From Brachypterus glaber (lineage: Eukaryota > Arthropoda > Insecta > Coleoptera > Kateretidae): a DNA stretch of 64,000 nucleotides. Shown in pieces: positions 49,913 through 60,740 of the stretch; position 1 is the first letter of the stretch, and every line of letters starts with the position of its first letter. The stretch lies in contig OY294047.1 of NCBI GenBank assembly GCA_958510825.1, positions 4,526,001-4,590,000 on the forward strand, in the 5' to 3' direction. Under the pieces are notes generated by a model. It had not been told where the DNA came from, did no database searches, and saw only the letters and a list, made by a program, of their open reading frames with translations. A program made the translations under genes and the position numbers.

Positions 49913-50578
49913 CAGAGTGATCAGTAACAGTGAAATCCAAAGATATTAAAAAAAGTTTCTATAAAGGTTGGTCCGGAAATGAGCTAAGAGAGCTACGGCC
50001 CTTTGACGATGACATATTGAATGAAGAACAAAAAAATAGCATCAAGAAAATTTTAATGGTGCAGGGTGATTCTTCATTTTAAACTGAGCAAAAAAGTATG
50101 ATTTATCAAAACACCTAAATTTAATATTAAAGGAGTAAAGCCTTTTAAAAAGTAGCGTTTTTGGTGGCACAAAACGTTACTTCCTCCTACAGTGTTACAC
50201 TAACTGACTTTTTTTATGTATTTTTACTCAACGAATCCATATTTTTTTAAAAAAATCCAAAAAAAGTACATATAAAAAACTTTGGGGCAAAAATGTGTTA
50301 AGCCTAATACATTCTAGGGACGCCTCAGAATAATTTCAATAAATAAATTAACATAAACTTATTGCCCTTATTAATACTAGTATATATGCAAAGGCTCGTC
50401 GCTCTAGCTTAAAGCGTACCAGAGTTATTAATTAAAAACCTTATTTTTATTACAATTTTAAAGGGCCGTAGCTCCCTTAGGGCTCATTTGCGGACCAAAC
50501 TTTATAGAAACTTTTTTTGATATTTTTCGTTGCAGAATCACCTCTTAAATTTTGGCATGTCAGTTATTGATCACACTG
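49913..50578. mobile_element. Element M, Tc1/mariner-like ends, 666 bp
   Basis: CAGAGTGATCAGTAACAG and, reversed, CAGTGTGATCAATAACTG are flanked by TA on both sides (49911-49912, 50579-50580). Fragments recur at 33852-34076 and 61505-61672 (the latter ending in the canonical GATCACCCTG-TATA). The interior is inverted near both ends (AAAGGGCCGTAGCTCCCTTA / GAGCTACGGCCCTTT). No ORF. Confidence 0.75.
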
Positions 50579-50676
50579 TATATGTATATTTAAAAACAAA
50601 AAATCGAGGAACAGGTCTGAAAGTTAAAGCCACTTTTTGCTACAAAACTCTGCCAGTAATTCAATTATAATTTTTG

Positions 50677-50891
50677 GTAAGTTATTTTTTACTAATACCA
50701 CGATATTTAACACCATTTTGTGAATGATACAAAATTTTCCTCCTTTACACTAGTCTTAACTTCCCAGAATCTATCTAATAATTATAATTATTAGACAGAT
50801 TCAGGGAAGTTAAGACTAGTGTAAAGGAGGTAAATTTTGTATCATTCACAAAATGGTGTTAAATATCGTGGTATTGGTAAAAATAACTTAC
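50677..50891. repeat. 215-bp near-perfect palindrome
   Basis: The ~105-bp arms (GTAAGTTATTTTTTACTAAT outward; CTTTACACTAGTCTTAACTT inward) meet at ATAATTATAATTATTAG. It is formed by two head-to-head copies of the array S unit. Confidence 0.9.
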
Positions 50892-51375
50892 TAAAAAATA
50901 TTCGTCTGCATATATGGACTGATTTTTTTTATATTTTGTAGAAATAAAGTGCAAAAGTTTTAAGGAGCGATACATAAAAAAAGAAAAAGAGGTTCCCAGA
51001 AACATAGATCTAAAAGTTTGTGGTGGTTTAATGTCAATAAAACCCTCCAAGAGTGATTCAGTTATTAGATTTAATTTGAGAAGTTGAGGCCTACTCTAAA
51101 GGACAACAGTTATGTAGCGAAAACTAGATGGTATTGTTACCGTGGTGTTAGCAAAAATGAAATACACTGACTAAAATATAATATATTGTTTTGTTCCGAG
51201 AAACATAGGTCTGAAAATTAATAGCAGTTTATTACTACCAAAACCATGCAACAGTTATTTAATTATTAGACTTAATTTGAGAAGTTAAGGCCTACTGTAA
51301 AGGAGGAAGTTTGTGTAGCGTAAACTAGATGTGTTTAATAATGTCGGCGCGTGGTTTTTGCAAAATAAATTACAA

Positions 51376-52092
51376 AAATGGGTATGGTATATGGGGTAAT
51401 GCCCTATTTTGCAGAAATGAGGTACATAGTTTTAAAGAATGATTTTACAAAGAATCAAACACCAGGGCAATTTATGACCAGTCATCGGCGAATGTCCAGT
51501 GCTCGCATAGGCGCCGCGTCGATTCTATCGTTGACGCGAGGTTTTAAATATTTACATTTCTATTTTCTTCGAAAAACACAGATATATTTACATATTTATA
51601 GTTAATATGTATATTCAATATTGTTGTGTGTAACAAATTAGTCGTCAAATGTTTCGATTTAGTGACCTTTATAAAAATTTCCTTCATAATTCGGCAAAAT
51701 TATCCCGTAAGCCTATGTTTCTTTGTTTATTTTCAACGTTGATGAGTCATAACTGAATTTATTCCGATTAATGTTTATGACCTAAAATTTAAACTATAGT
51801 TAGTGTAGCTATGTAGCCATTTATTACTAAAAGTGTTTCTGATAAAAATTTCTGTGGGCAAGCAAATAGAAATAAAGGAAAGAGGTCTTTTATTTTTGCA
51901 GTCACTGAAAAAACGATCAGATTTTTAGGTAAATACGGACTAACTATAGTTAGCTGTTTTTCTGGTTGCTGCAACCAGAACTCTAGCAAGGGCAACAACA
52001 AAATTAGTTGTGGTTACCAGAAACAAAACTTGGATTTTAAGGATCTGGTACACTGAACCAAAATTTTATGTAATTTCAATAAAAAATATATT
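51376..52092. other. AT-rich intron DNA, no exon seen
   Basis: GABA-B intron sequence. Short frames (51378-51605, 51789-52001) match no family. TCTGGTTGCTGCAACCAGAA at about 51959-51979 is a small palindrome, also present near 12333 as GTCTGGTTGCTGCAACCAGA. Confidence 0.4.
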
Positions 52093-52998
52093 CTATATAA
52101 AACATTTTACTATTCCTTAAAACGACTTTTCTTTGATTAACCACTGTAAAAGGTGACCTCCTAGCATTTAGGATTCAATTGGCGGCAATGTCCACCGTGG
52201 CATTGATTAATCTGCCCCCTATCGACAGCGTGCAATAGGTTCTTGAAACCAATAACTGCTTCCTTTTTTGGACTGTCGATAGGTTTATCCAGTCTCTGCT
52301 TTTAGCAGTAGATGTCGCTAGCTGTTTTTGCTTTTCCTTACAACGATTTTTAAACTCTATATAGAGATATATGGAAAGGATTTGATTTTCGTAGTTGTCC
52401 CTACTACCGATATGTGGATCTGAAGAGTGTTAAAAAGCACGAAATCGATCGGTCACTTCGGAGGGACGACTGCGTTAATCAAACAAAATTCGTTTTAAGG
52501 AATAGTAAAATGTTTTATATAGATTTTTTAAATTTGTAAATATCAAACAATTTAATTTAGTTTATTAATTCAGATACCACTGTAAAAGGTGACCTCCTAG
52601 CATTTAGGATTCAATTGGCGGCAATGTCCACCGTGGCATTGATTAATCTGCCCCCTATCGACAGCGTGCAATAGGTTCTTGAAACCAATAACTGCTTCCT
52701 TTTTTGGACTGTCGATAGGTTTATCCAGTCTCTGCTTTTAGCAGTAGATGTCGCTAGCTGTTTTTGCTTTTCCTTACAACGATTTTTAAACTCTATATAG
52801 AGATATATGGAAAGGATTTGATTTTCGTAGTTGTCCCTACTACCGATATGTGGCTCTGAAGAGTGCTAAAAAGCACGAAATCGATCAGTCACTTCGGAGG
52901 GACGACTGCGTTAATCAAACAAAAGTCGTTTTAAGGAATAGTAAAATGTTTTATATAGATTTTTTAAATTTGTAAATATCAAACAATTTAATTTAGTT
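52093..52998 (+). repeat. Family G TIR element, tandemly duplicated
   Basis: The first copy has inverted ends: CTATATAAAACATTTTACTA at 52093 and its inverse ending at 52522, continuing as TTAAAACGACTTTT / AAACAAAATTCGTTTTAA. The segment 52141-52562 is repeated at 52577-52998 (period 436 bp, few substitutions), and the second copy lacks the left TIR. A partial, more diverged copy is at 6541-6757. No ORF. Confidence 0.85.
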
Positions 52999-53121
52999 TA
53001 AAAAATATATTATTTTTAAAATTTTTATTAATTAAACGAATTTATGCATGAAGGCAAGGAATTTTAAGCATCGACCCAGTAACAGCGTTCATCGGTCCAA
53101 AATTAACGTTATCGTTTATTT

Positions 53122-53731
53122 AAAGTTTATTTTTTTAAGGTATAGTTATTTTAAACCTTCCCTCGTGTAAACAATCTCGAAATTACCATAGCAATGTAAG
53201 ATACGCATGCGTCGTAAGCGAAATGACTAGGCCCAATTTACACAACCGTAAAACGTTGACGTGCCATTAACGAGAACAAAACAATGGTTTATTCCTCTAA
53301 ATTATTGGAATAAAAGCGATTTTATAAGCAAATTTTGTTTCTACAGGAATACAAAAGTGTTTTTAGCAACAGCTTTATCAATTCTCTTTTTTACATCAAA
53401 ACAGCATAAATGACTAGGCCCAATTTAGACAACCGTAAAACGTTGACGTGCCATTAACGAGAAAACAATGGTTTATTCCTCTAAATTATTGGAATAAAAG
53501 CGATTTTATAAGCAAATTTTGTTTCTACAGGAATACAAAAGTGTTTTTAGCAACAGCTTTATCAATTCTCTTTTTTACATCAAAACAGCATAAAAACAAA
53601 GTAATTAAACAAAATTTATAAATTTTGGTTATGTTGACATTCAAAACAAGCCACATGCTTCAGTGTAAATCGGACTTTGTGGAGTATTTAGCGGCAAATT
53701 TAAAATAACTATAGCTTAAAAAAATAAACTT
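53122..53731 (+). mobile_element. TIR element T, copy 1, with 187-bp internal duplication
   Basis: The ends are AAAGTTTATTTTTTTAAGGT and, reversed, AAGTTTATTTTTTTAAGCTA, followed on both sides by TAGTTATTTTAAA. The segment from AAATGACTAGGCCCAATTTA (53221) is repeated from 53408 with a 187-bp period. The copy at 63306-63732 has only one unit, so the duplication happened in this copy. Confidence 0.85.
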
Positions 53732-53867
53732 CAGTGTAAGCACAATAATTTATTGTTTGCTTTTACCATGGTAAACCATATTTCTGTTTGTAGTAACCAG
53801 AAATATGGTTGTTTCATTTTTAAATGTTTATTTGGTTGCCTCAACATCAGTGGTTTATTTTACTTAC

Positions 53868-53995
53868 CGATATACCCAAAAATTGTGTGGAGTTTATCGC
53901 CGAATAAATATCATCTGCTATATCCTTATTGTTATAATTAAATTCCTTTAAGCTCTTTCCGTACTTATGAAGTCGATCCATAGTCTTATTAAATG
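53868..53995 (-). CDS. GABA-B-R1: GABA-B receptor subunit 1, internal exon (ligand-binding domain)
   Basis: Starts with two bases completing an Ala codon, then 42 codons: FNKTMDRLHKYGKSLKEFNY and NNKDIADDIYSAINSTQFLG, ending IS. It matches the insect GABA-B subunit 1 stretch that precedes the FSSQGDR segment (the AFNKTM and NSTQFLG motifs). On the minus strand the acceptor is TTTTTTTGTTTCAG before CA at 53995 and the donor GTAAGT follows at 53867. It enters in phase 1 and leaves in phase 0, compatible with the exon at 49613-49754. An AT dinucleotide tract and a transposon-end fragment lie within 40 bp upstream of the acceptor. No preceding exon is seen to the right, up to 64000. Confidence 0.93.
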
Positions 53996-54008
53996 CTGAA
54001 ACAAAAAA

Positions 54009-54125
54009 AATATATATATATATATATATTAAATACACTGCCGCACATTAAATTCCGGACACCTAAATTATTGAAATTTTTTAAAATCAAATATTTCGAA
54101 AATTAATGGATATGACTGATTCTTT
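54009..54125. repeat. AT dinucleotide tract and transposon-end fragment
   Basis: About 11 TA units (54009-54030), then CACTGCCGCACATTAAATTC and ~80 bp shared with 16751-16860. It begins ~13 bp upstream of a GABA-B splice acceptor. Confidence 0.75.
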
Positions 54126-54340
54126 TAGCACTAAACTGTCAAGTGCGATTAGCCTTTTTTTAATCAATAACTTTTCGCCGTCATGTAAAAGTCATGACTT
54201 AACTAACTTGAGTTGGTAAAATTATCCAGTTTCAGTTTATAAATTTTTGTTTCTACCACCCCAGTATAACATAATATATTTATTTAATTGTGGTTTAGGA
54301 GTGTATTATAAACTATTATTTATTATACTTAATGTTTATT
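54126..54340. other. Intron DNA, no feature seen
   Basis: AT-rich; nothing recognised. Confidence 0.35.
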
Positions 54341-54597
54341 GGTTTGTTTAACCTCGTACTATTTTACTTAATTAAGCATCCCCTAAGTCCAGGACTTGTG
54401 TGGGATAGTAGTAGAGGGAACCACCGGCTTATACTGACTTTCGAACCAGTTTCTAGGGAGTGTCCGTTTCACTTATCGCCCTCGCCAAATTTCAATTATT
54501 AATCAACTGAAAAAGGCAAATTGGCGCCAGTGAGAATCGAACTCACGCTAGTAGGCTTGCTATACATACGCGCTAGCCACTACGCTATGCCTCCCAT
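54341..54597 (-). mobile_element. SINE2 copy 3
   Basis: On the minus strand the head is ATGGGAGGCATAGCGTAGTG with the B-box-like GCGTGAGTTCGATTCTCAC. The body is shared with the 8.1- and 28.2-kb copies and ends with AAAC units (TTTGTTTAACC). It is in antisense to nothing; it lies in the GABA-B intron, in the same orientation as the gene. Confidence 0.88.
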
Positions 54598-54604
54598 GAG
54601 GGAT

Positions 54605-55060
54605 GTATATTTAATAGTATATTACAAACCGAGGTGGAAACTGTTTCATTTCCTGAGGGAAATTTAGCAAACCGAGGGGCGTAGCTTACCCAGACTGTTT
54701 TTCTCAAGTTTTTTTTTAGCGATTTATACAAATTTGATAATAAAAGACCTCCCTGATTCCTAATAAATATATATAAAAATTTTAAATGAAATATATCGGA
54801 AAAACACGTAAAACGTGCCATATTTGGAGTTTGTGGCCCTGTAAAAAATTAACTAGGGTACATATTTAAAATCTGCAAGTAATGGAATGAATCATTTTTA
54901 TTTTATTTCTAAAAAAACTTTTTCTGAAATCTTAAGATTTTTTTTATTGCCATATTCGTTTTCAGCGCCCAAAAACACGTAGAAAAAATATAGTTTGGTT
55001 TACAAAAAACTAACTTTATTGTTTTTGTGGTCCTGTGTAATGAATCAGTCGCTTAACCCG
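54605..55060 (-). repeat. Hairpin-element fragment and internally shortened copy of element L
   Basis: 54610-54690 (CAAACCGAGGTGGAAACTGT, TTTCCTGAGGGAAATT) matches the hairpin element at 31480-31605 inverted. 54690-55060 matches element L inverted: AATAAAAGACCTCCCTGATT, GGCCCTGTAAAAAATTAACT, and a CACGTAGAAAAAATATAGT block. It ends TTTTTGTGGTCCTGTGTAAT. Confidence 0.65.
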
Positions 55061-55124
55061 TTCGGCTAGTGTACTACGTATAATAAAATGCATTAGTTCT
55101 TCATATTATTTATATATTAAAGTA

Positions 55125-56116
55125 AAGGGTGTTTTTTTTAGAGGTTTGTTTTTTGAAATGGCAGCACTTTTTTTACCGACAGCCGATTTGACAGCTGACA
55201 GCTGATTTATACTCAGTTTGATTTGCCATTTTACCATGAATAGACTTACGCCAGAACAACGCTTGCAAATTGTGCAAATTTACTTCGAAAATCGTGGTTC
55301 AGTTCGCCAAACTTATCGTGCTCTACGTCCATTTTACGGTCGACATAATCGTCCATCTGAGCAAGTAATTCGAAAAACCTTGGATCGTTTTTGCACCACG
55401 CATACTCTAATTGATAATACGCATCCGCAGACGTCGTACAGTGCGCACCGAAGAAGCTGTTGGTGCTGTGGAGCTTAGTGTTGGGATGCCGTTACATCCA
55501 CAAAAAGTCACTGTTTCGTGTGCATTATGGGCTGGTGGAATCATTGGTCCATAGTTCTTCAAAAATGATGCCGGCCAGAATGTTACAGTCGATGGAGAGC
55601 GCTATAGATCCATGATTACTGACTTTTTCGTTCCCCAATTAAATGGTATTAATGTGGAAGAGATGTGGTTTCAACAAGACGGCGCAACATGCCACACAGC
55701 ACACGCCACAATTAATTTATTGAATGAAACATTCGATGAGCGCATAATTTCGCGTAATGGACCTGTGAATTGGCCTCCAAGATCGTGTGATCTAACACCT
55801 TTGGATTACTTTCTGTGGGGATATGTGAAGTCGCTAGTCTACGCCGATAAACCAGAGACGATGGAAGACTTGGAAGCCAACATTAACCGCGTTATTGCCG
55901 ATATACGGCCCCAGATGCTCGAAAGAGTAGTAGAAAATTGGACTTCCAGATTGCGCTTTATTCGAGCCAGCCGCGGCGTCCATATGCCCGAAATTATATT
56001 TAAACAGTAATGGCATAAAATTATCTTTCCAATAAAGCCAATACCATGGCCATTACTACGATTTTTATGTGTTTTATTTGATTTTAAATTTCTATGCCTC
56101 TAAAAAAAACACCCTT
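55125..56116 (+). mobile_element. IS630/Tc1/mariner-type transposon, internally deleted, 992 bp
   Basis: Perfect 20-bp terminal inverted repeats AAGGGTGTTTTTTTTAGAGG (55125-55144 and 56097-56116), flanked by TA on both sides (55123-55124, 56117-56118). The transposase inside is broken. Intact relatives should be a few hundred bp longer, judging from the missing middle. The identical TIRs suggest a fairly recent insertion. Confidence 0.95.
55236..56010 (+). pseudogene. Transposase remnant (HTH N-terminus and C-terminal catalytic part)
   Basis: The N-terminal frame from ATG 55236 (MNRLTPEQRLQIVQIYFENR) is the helix-turn-helix DNA-binding start common to insect mariner-like transposases. A frameshift at about 55415-55440 leads to RRRTVRTEEAVGAVE. 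An internal deletion then joins directly to HPQKVTVSCALWAGGIIGP, removing the segment with the first catalytic Asp. A TAG follows at 55552-55554, in place of an aromatic codon in relatives. The C-terminal frame 55612-56010 is intact and includes MWFQQDGATCHTAHATINLL (second catalytic Asp) and PPRSCDLTPLDYFLWGYVKS (third acidic residue). Non-functional. Confidence 0.9.
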
Positions 56117-56118
56117 TA

Positions 56119-57812
56119 TTAAAAACTGTAACTTTATGGTAGCCCTTAAAAAACGGTTTAACATTATTATAATTTAAAACACAGTTTTATATTTTATTTC
56201 TTTCAAGAGCATAAAAAATCTAATTTATATTATGTTTCCATTTCAAAAGACTTCAATAGAAGGATTATACTAAAAAGAAATGCTTTGATGTCGAAAAAAT
56301 GTTATTTACTTTTTTACTTTTTTCATACTTAATTTAGATAATAAAATGATAAATGTCATCTGAATCATTTGTCAAAATACGTATTGTTTTTACTACTTTG
56401 TTAAATTTTAATTTGTGCTTAAAATTTTATGAATATTAACTTAATATTTTCAATAGTAATATCATAAGTGCATTTTGAATTATTTACTGTATTAAAAAAA
56501 TATTTTGCGTGGCAATTTACTTAAGCAAAATGTTTTTTTATATACAGTAAAAAAAATATGTATAATTCAACATGCACGAATGGTATATTGAAAGACTATT
56601 TCACAAACAAAATAAGGAAGTATATAATTTTACCATGTTTAATGTTGTTTCATATTTAAATTAAAAATTTAAGAACTAAACAACAATATTACTTTACAAC
56701 TATAATTAAAAATTTAAATCTCAAATTTGTCGCGCTTTTTAAAACCACGATGTTCACTTGTTCTCGAATGTTGGCAAGTCTAAACTTTGCTTGAGGGATA
56801 TGTTATGATTGAGATTATTCCAATAAAATAGTTGTTATCATATATTTTAGCATTTAACTAAAGATCATTGCTGTTTTTGTTTAAAAAGTTTAGTTTTCAA
56901 CTGAAAAGAAATAAACAATTTGCGATCCGTTTCTAATAAAGTTTGGCAACGCTGTACTGGTACCAGCGCAGTCATTTGATTAAGTAAATTGTTTACTTCT
57001 TGGAAAGTGCATAAAATATAATATATTATCTCAAATTAATTAGGGTTTATACCTAGGATTTTTTCGTAATAAAATGAAATAAGTATTTATATTGTTTATC
57101 AATAAAAAAAAAAAATTAAAGGTAAGCTTCACAAATTAAAAACACATTTTGCAAAAATATAACATTTATTAAGATGTGAGTAGCTGTCAGTTTCTTCTTT
57201 CCATAGTAACCAAGTGATAATTGCACATGTGCAAAAATTATCAGATTCATTTTGATCTGATTGGTCAAGAAACTAAAAATGCAAGGTTTTGATTGGGCTA
57301 TATATTGTTTGTGAAATAGTCTACAGTAAATAAGAAACTTTTTAATATAGTTGGCCACTGCTTTATTGACCAATGAAAGGAATTTTCGTAACATTACCAC
57401 AAACAAGGAGTAAAATTGACTCCAGCTTATTTATGTTTATATTCTGCAGTATTTAACTTGAATTTATTTATTTTTATTTTTCCAAGTTTTACCTTATCTA
57501 GTGCACTAGCAAAAGTTAATATATTTTTAAAAGAATACACATTTTGTGACAAAAGTTAAGTTTATTTTTAAACAAAATTTAAATTATTTTATAAATATCG
57601 CAAAATAAAAAATACAAAAATATAAAAATAAAACTGTAGAAATTAAATAAGGAAACGCTTTTTTAATCGCTTGTATTCTAAAGTGACATCTTTCGGTCAG
57701 AAATGTTAAGTTAAAAGTGACACTTTTGTTAAGAGTTCGTCTTTTGTTTAGTACTTTTGCGGTTCCTTATGGAAAATTGATAGATAAGTAGAAAAAACCA
57801 AATTAAAACTAA
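56119..57812. other. AT-rich DNA, no gene seen
   Basis: AATTATTTACTGTATTAAAA and an inverted TTTTTTTATATACAGTAAAA form a small hairpin near 56475-56555. GACTATTTCACAAACAA (56597) recurs inverted near 57308. No coding frame is convincing (57116-57406 is low complexity). Confidence 0.4.
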
Positions 57813-58108
57813 TTTTATCCAATACATACAGATAATAAGACAATTACCTGCTTTATTTTAAATAGATAAACTCAATAATAACCCCCACGTGGCTTTTACT
57901 TTATTGAGTGGATAATTACTTATTTTACCCACTCAACTGTCACTTGTCAAATTATTTTCTTGTAAATGTCATTAAAATTTTTAATAAAAATATGAATTTC
58001 TAAGCTATTTATTGGATAAAACCTTGTATGGCACTAATGGGTAAACCGACAGGTTAATTTTCTCATGGGCAATATCTTACTTTACCCACTAGTACCATAA
58101 ATAACTAT
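57813..58108 (-). repeat. Family A hairpin-ended repeat, copy 5
   Basis: Reverse orientation, ends as in the other copies. The hairpin is shortened (GTAAACCGACAGGTTAATTT junction) and the loop GAGGCGTCAGCC is lost. A GACAGACAGACAGAC tract follows at 58114. Confidence 0.85.
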
Positions 58109-58112
58109 TAAT

Positions 58113-58255
58113 TACGACAGACAGACAGACAAACCGACCGAGAGACCGACAGACATCTTTTTTTTGTTGGTTATTTTAATTTTTCTCGACGTTTCAGGAA
58201 AAAATAAGGTGATTTAATTTGATTTTTAACAATACTTTCTTTTATGAGAAAGTAA
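58113..58255. repeat. GACA/GACC tract with family F-like flank
   Basis: GACAGACAGACAGACAAACC, then GACCGAGAGACCGACAGACA, followed by poly-T and AATTTTTCTCGACG. Similar in style to the tracts at the ends of other family F copies. Confidence 0.55.
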
Positions 58256-58399
58256 AAATATCCGTATCAAAATACAAATGATCTGTCCTAGGAATTTAAA
58301 AAAATATGATATTCAGAGAACTAAACCCTTAGATGTTTACGACCAGACATAATTACTAAAAGAGTTTTTTTTTATTCACTGCACAGGAATTTTGTTTAA

Positions 58400-58545
58400 G
58401 GCACATCCAGAGACTCGCATAACAAGCATAATACATAAGAATGCGATAGCGTGATTGGCTTAGAAGATACATGACGTCACATCAAGGCAATCACGGCATC
58501 GCATTCTTATGTATTATGCTTGTTATGTGAGCCTGTGGAGGTGCC
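58400..58545. mobile_element. Palindromic MITE N, copy 2, 146 bp
   Basis: Same length and palindromic structure as 39221-39366 (GGCACATCCAGAGACTCGCA at one end). The arms differ by a few substitutions. Confidence 0.9.
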
Positions 58546-58636
58546 ATTATTAGATTGCTAAAGCCTACATAGCGTGAACTCAGAAAGTGCTGTCGTATTC
58601 AATAATATAACCGAACATAACATACTGTGCAATAAA

Positions 58637-58776
58637 GGAACGTTCAATTATTACGTAAGAAAATTTTGGGCCAAGTTCAAAAAATTAAATCTTTAGAGCC
58701 TTTAATAAAGCAAGAATCGGGGTAGGAAGTGTGAATTTTACCCAAAATTTGCTTACGTAATACCTAAACATCCCCT
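58637..58776. mobile_element. Family I MITE, copy 2, 140 bp
   Basis: GGAACGTTCAATTATTACGT and, reversed, GGGATGTTTAGGTATTACGT. Related to 12378-12519 in ends and length. Confidence 0.65.
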
Positions 58777-58884
58777 AAGGAGGTAGATGATAGATGTGAT
58801 ATCTATTACCAAATGTGACGTTTCTTTTCAGAAAAGTATTCATTTGCGCACCGAACTATCAAAATTCAATTGTTTTCGAGGCAT

Positions 58885-59298
58885 AATGGCGATTTCTCCC
58901 GTTAGATTAGACAGGGACAAAAGTTCTACCCAAAAAGGATAGAAGACATACATACACTCCCACTTCCACCCAACCAAACAAATTCTGTATTTGTTCTTTG
59001 TTGAACAAATACAATATTTACTTGGCCGGGCAAAAAGTGTAACTATATTATTTTTATTACAGAAATTACTGGCGCTATCTAAATTTTAGTAGAATTATCT
59101 TATTCTACAGATTCACATTAGCTATGTTCGTTCGTGCCGCTCAGTGCTACACTTTCCGGCCAACCAAATAAATACTGTATTTGTTGTATGAAAAACAAAT
59201 ACAGTATTTATTTGGTTGGCTGGAAAGTGTAGCACAAATGCGATAGAGATAGGGTAGACGTCTTTTGTTTTATAATTCTAGTTGTAGAGAGCTCCATT
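58885..59298 (+). mobile_element. Family B twin-palindrome MITE, copy 3
   Basis: Same orientation and almost the same sequence as 11335-11748 over 414 bp. Both palindromes are present. Confidence 0.88.
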
Positions 59299-59840
59299 GA
59301 AACGGCTAACTTTATTGTTCACCTAATTGTAAAATACGCGCAACCGTTTATGTTACTTATACATCCGCGCCTGCTGGAAGGTGAAATAATTAAAATTACT
59401 TAGACTAAATCTTATAAAATCAGCAGCTACAAAAAAGTCTTTATTACGTCTTACAATATAACGGCCCCTGCGGAGATATGCCAGGAAAAATAACAAATCT
59501 TAGTCTTTCTAGTCTTTCTTATTGTTTCATAACATAATAGGTGACATAAGTCTTTGTCTGTAAACTTATTTTTGTCTCCTGTAATAGTGACACTTTTAAA
59601 AATGGTCCGGATAAATATTTTAACACCTTATTTGTTAAAACTGGCCGAGTAGTTTTAAATGGAGTAAAGTGGAGCTAACTTATTAGTTGGAGAGCTAGTG
59701 ACCATTTTTATTTAATTTCTCCCGGCTGTATTTTACATATATATTAAAAAAGTACATCCAAATTAATTAATTTTTAAATTACTAGGCTCCGGATCCGGCT
59801 CCAAACGCTCTGGCAATAAGCTACCAAAAAACCTATTTTT
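59299..59840. other. No feature seen
   Basis: AT-rich intergenic or intronic DNA; nothing recognised. Confidence 0.35.
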
Positions 59841-59850
59841 AACTTGCCAA

Positions 59851-60730
59851 TACAATACAATACAATACAATATAAGTGGGGTTGTGAGGCAAGGTACTGC
59901 CTTTCAAATCACTGCGACCAATTAGATCTATTGTGAATCCCCTTTGCAATTTAGTCCACATCAAACTTTAGGCTTCCAAAGAAGCCTAAGAGTTTTTTTG
60001 GGGCTACTTGGGATATATCTGCAGGTCTTGGTTATACATGTTCTAGATATTGTAGCCTTTTGCGAGCAATGGCTTCGCAGAAGCACATAATGTGTTCGGA
60101 CGTTTCTGGTGCTTCTGAGCATAGACGGCAAGTGTCGATTCCAGATTTACCCATTTTTTTAAGATGATATCTTAACGGGCAGTGTCCGGTTAACAGCCCT
60201 GTATAGGTCTTTAGGTCCGTCTTGCTGAGATCGAGTATCTGTCTTGTTCGTTCAGGTTCATATTTTATGAATATTTTTTCCTGTCTTGAGTTTTGGTCTT
60301 TCCAATATCGAGTTTTGATTTTGGTTCCTATTCCTTAATTGCCACAGAGAGGTTCAGGGCCAATAAATTGAGTGCATGCTCCCTCACTCGCGAGAGAGTC
60401 CGCAGCCTCATTGCCTTCAACATCCTCGTGTCCTGGCACCCACATCAAGGAAACCTTGTTGGTTCCTGCCAGTTGTTTGAGGGTTTCGTAGCATTCCCAG
60501 GCAAGCTTTGATCCAAATGTACAAGAACTTAGTGCCTTAGTGCCTGCTTTGCTATCCGAGAATATGCATATTTTTTGCCCTCTTTTGCCCTTATTCAGGC
60601 ATTCTTGAGCACAAATTTTTATGGCGTATGTTTCCGCCTGGAAAATGGATGGAGTTTTCCCCATTGGTATCGATAGTTGGCATCTCGGCCCATGTATGCA
60701 CGTACCAACTCCCGACTCCATTTTGAACCC
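59851..60730 (-). mobile_element. 5'-truncated non-LTR retrotransposon, 880 bp
   Basis: Flanked by the identical 10-bp AACTTGCCAA at 59841-59850 and 60731-60740, a target-site duplication. On the minus strand the copy starts inside the RNase H domain, runs through the C-terminal coding end and a short 3' UTR, and ends in TATTG pentamers next to the duplication. This is a typical dead-on-arrival copy made by target-primed reverse transcription. Confidence 0.92.
60032..60730 (-). pseudogene. RNase H and C-terminal part of a LINE polyprotein
   Basis: The frame starts abruptly at the insertion junction with GFKMESGVGTCIHGPRCQLS. RNase H residues are visible: Glu in FQAETYAI, Asp in IFSDSKAG, and the block MWVPGHEDVEGNEAADSLAS with His and Asp. 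A single TAA (60335-60337) interrupts an otherwise continuous 233-codon frame. The C-terminal part has a cysteine-rich element, CRLCSEAPETSEHIMCFC, as in the I/R1/LOA-type LINEs that carry RNase H. Endonuclease and reverse transcriptase domains are absent through truncation. Confidence 0.9.
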
Positions 60731-60740
60731 AACTTGCCAA

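Larger units (their letters stand above)
49758..51375 (-). repeat. Degenerate repeat array S around the GABA-B acceptor, interrupted by element M and a palindrome
   Basis: A unit containing TTATTAGACTTAATTTGAGA, AAGTTAAGGCCTACTGTAAA and TAGCGTAAACTAGATGGTAT occurs next to the exon at 49758-49880 and again at 51052-51170 and 51240-51375. Two inverted copies make the 215-bp palindrome 50677-50891. In minus-strand reading, each unit carries a relic of the exon acceptor and first ~20 coding bases (GTTGCATGGTTTTGG, TTGGAGGGTTTTATTG and GGCAGAGTTTTGTAGC against GTTGCAGGGTTTTGTGGC). Confidence 0.6.

Noticed and set aside
57116..57406. 96-codon minus-strand frame
   Set aside because: AT-rich, low-complexity translation with no recognisable family.
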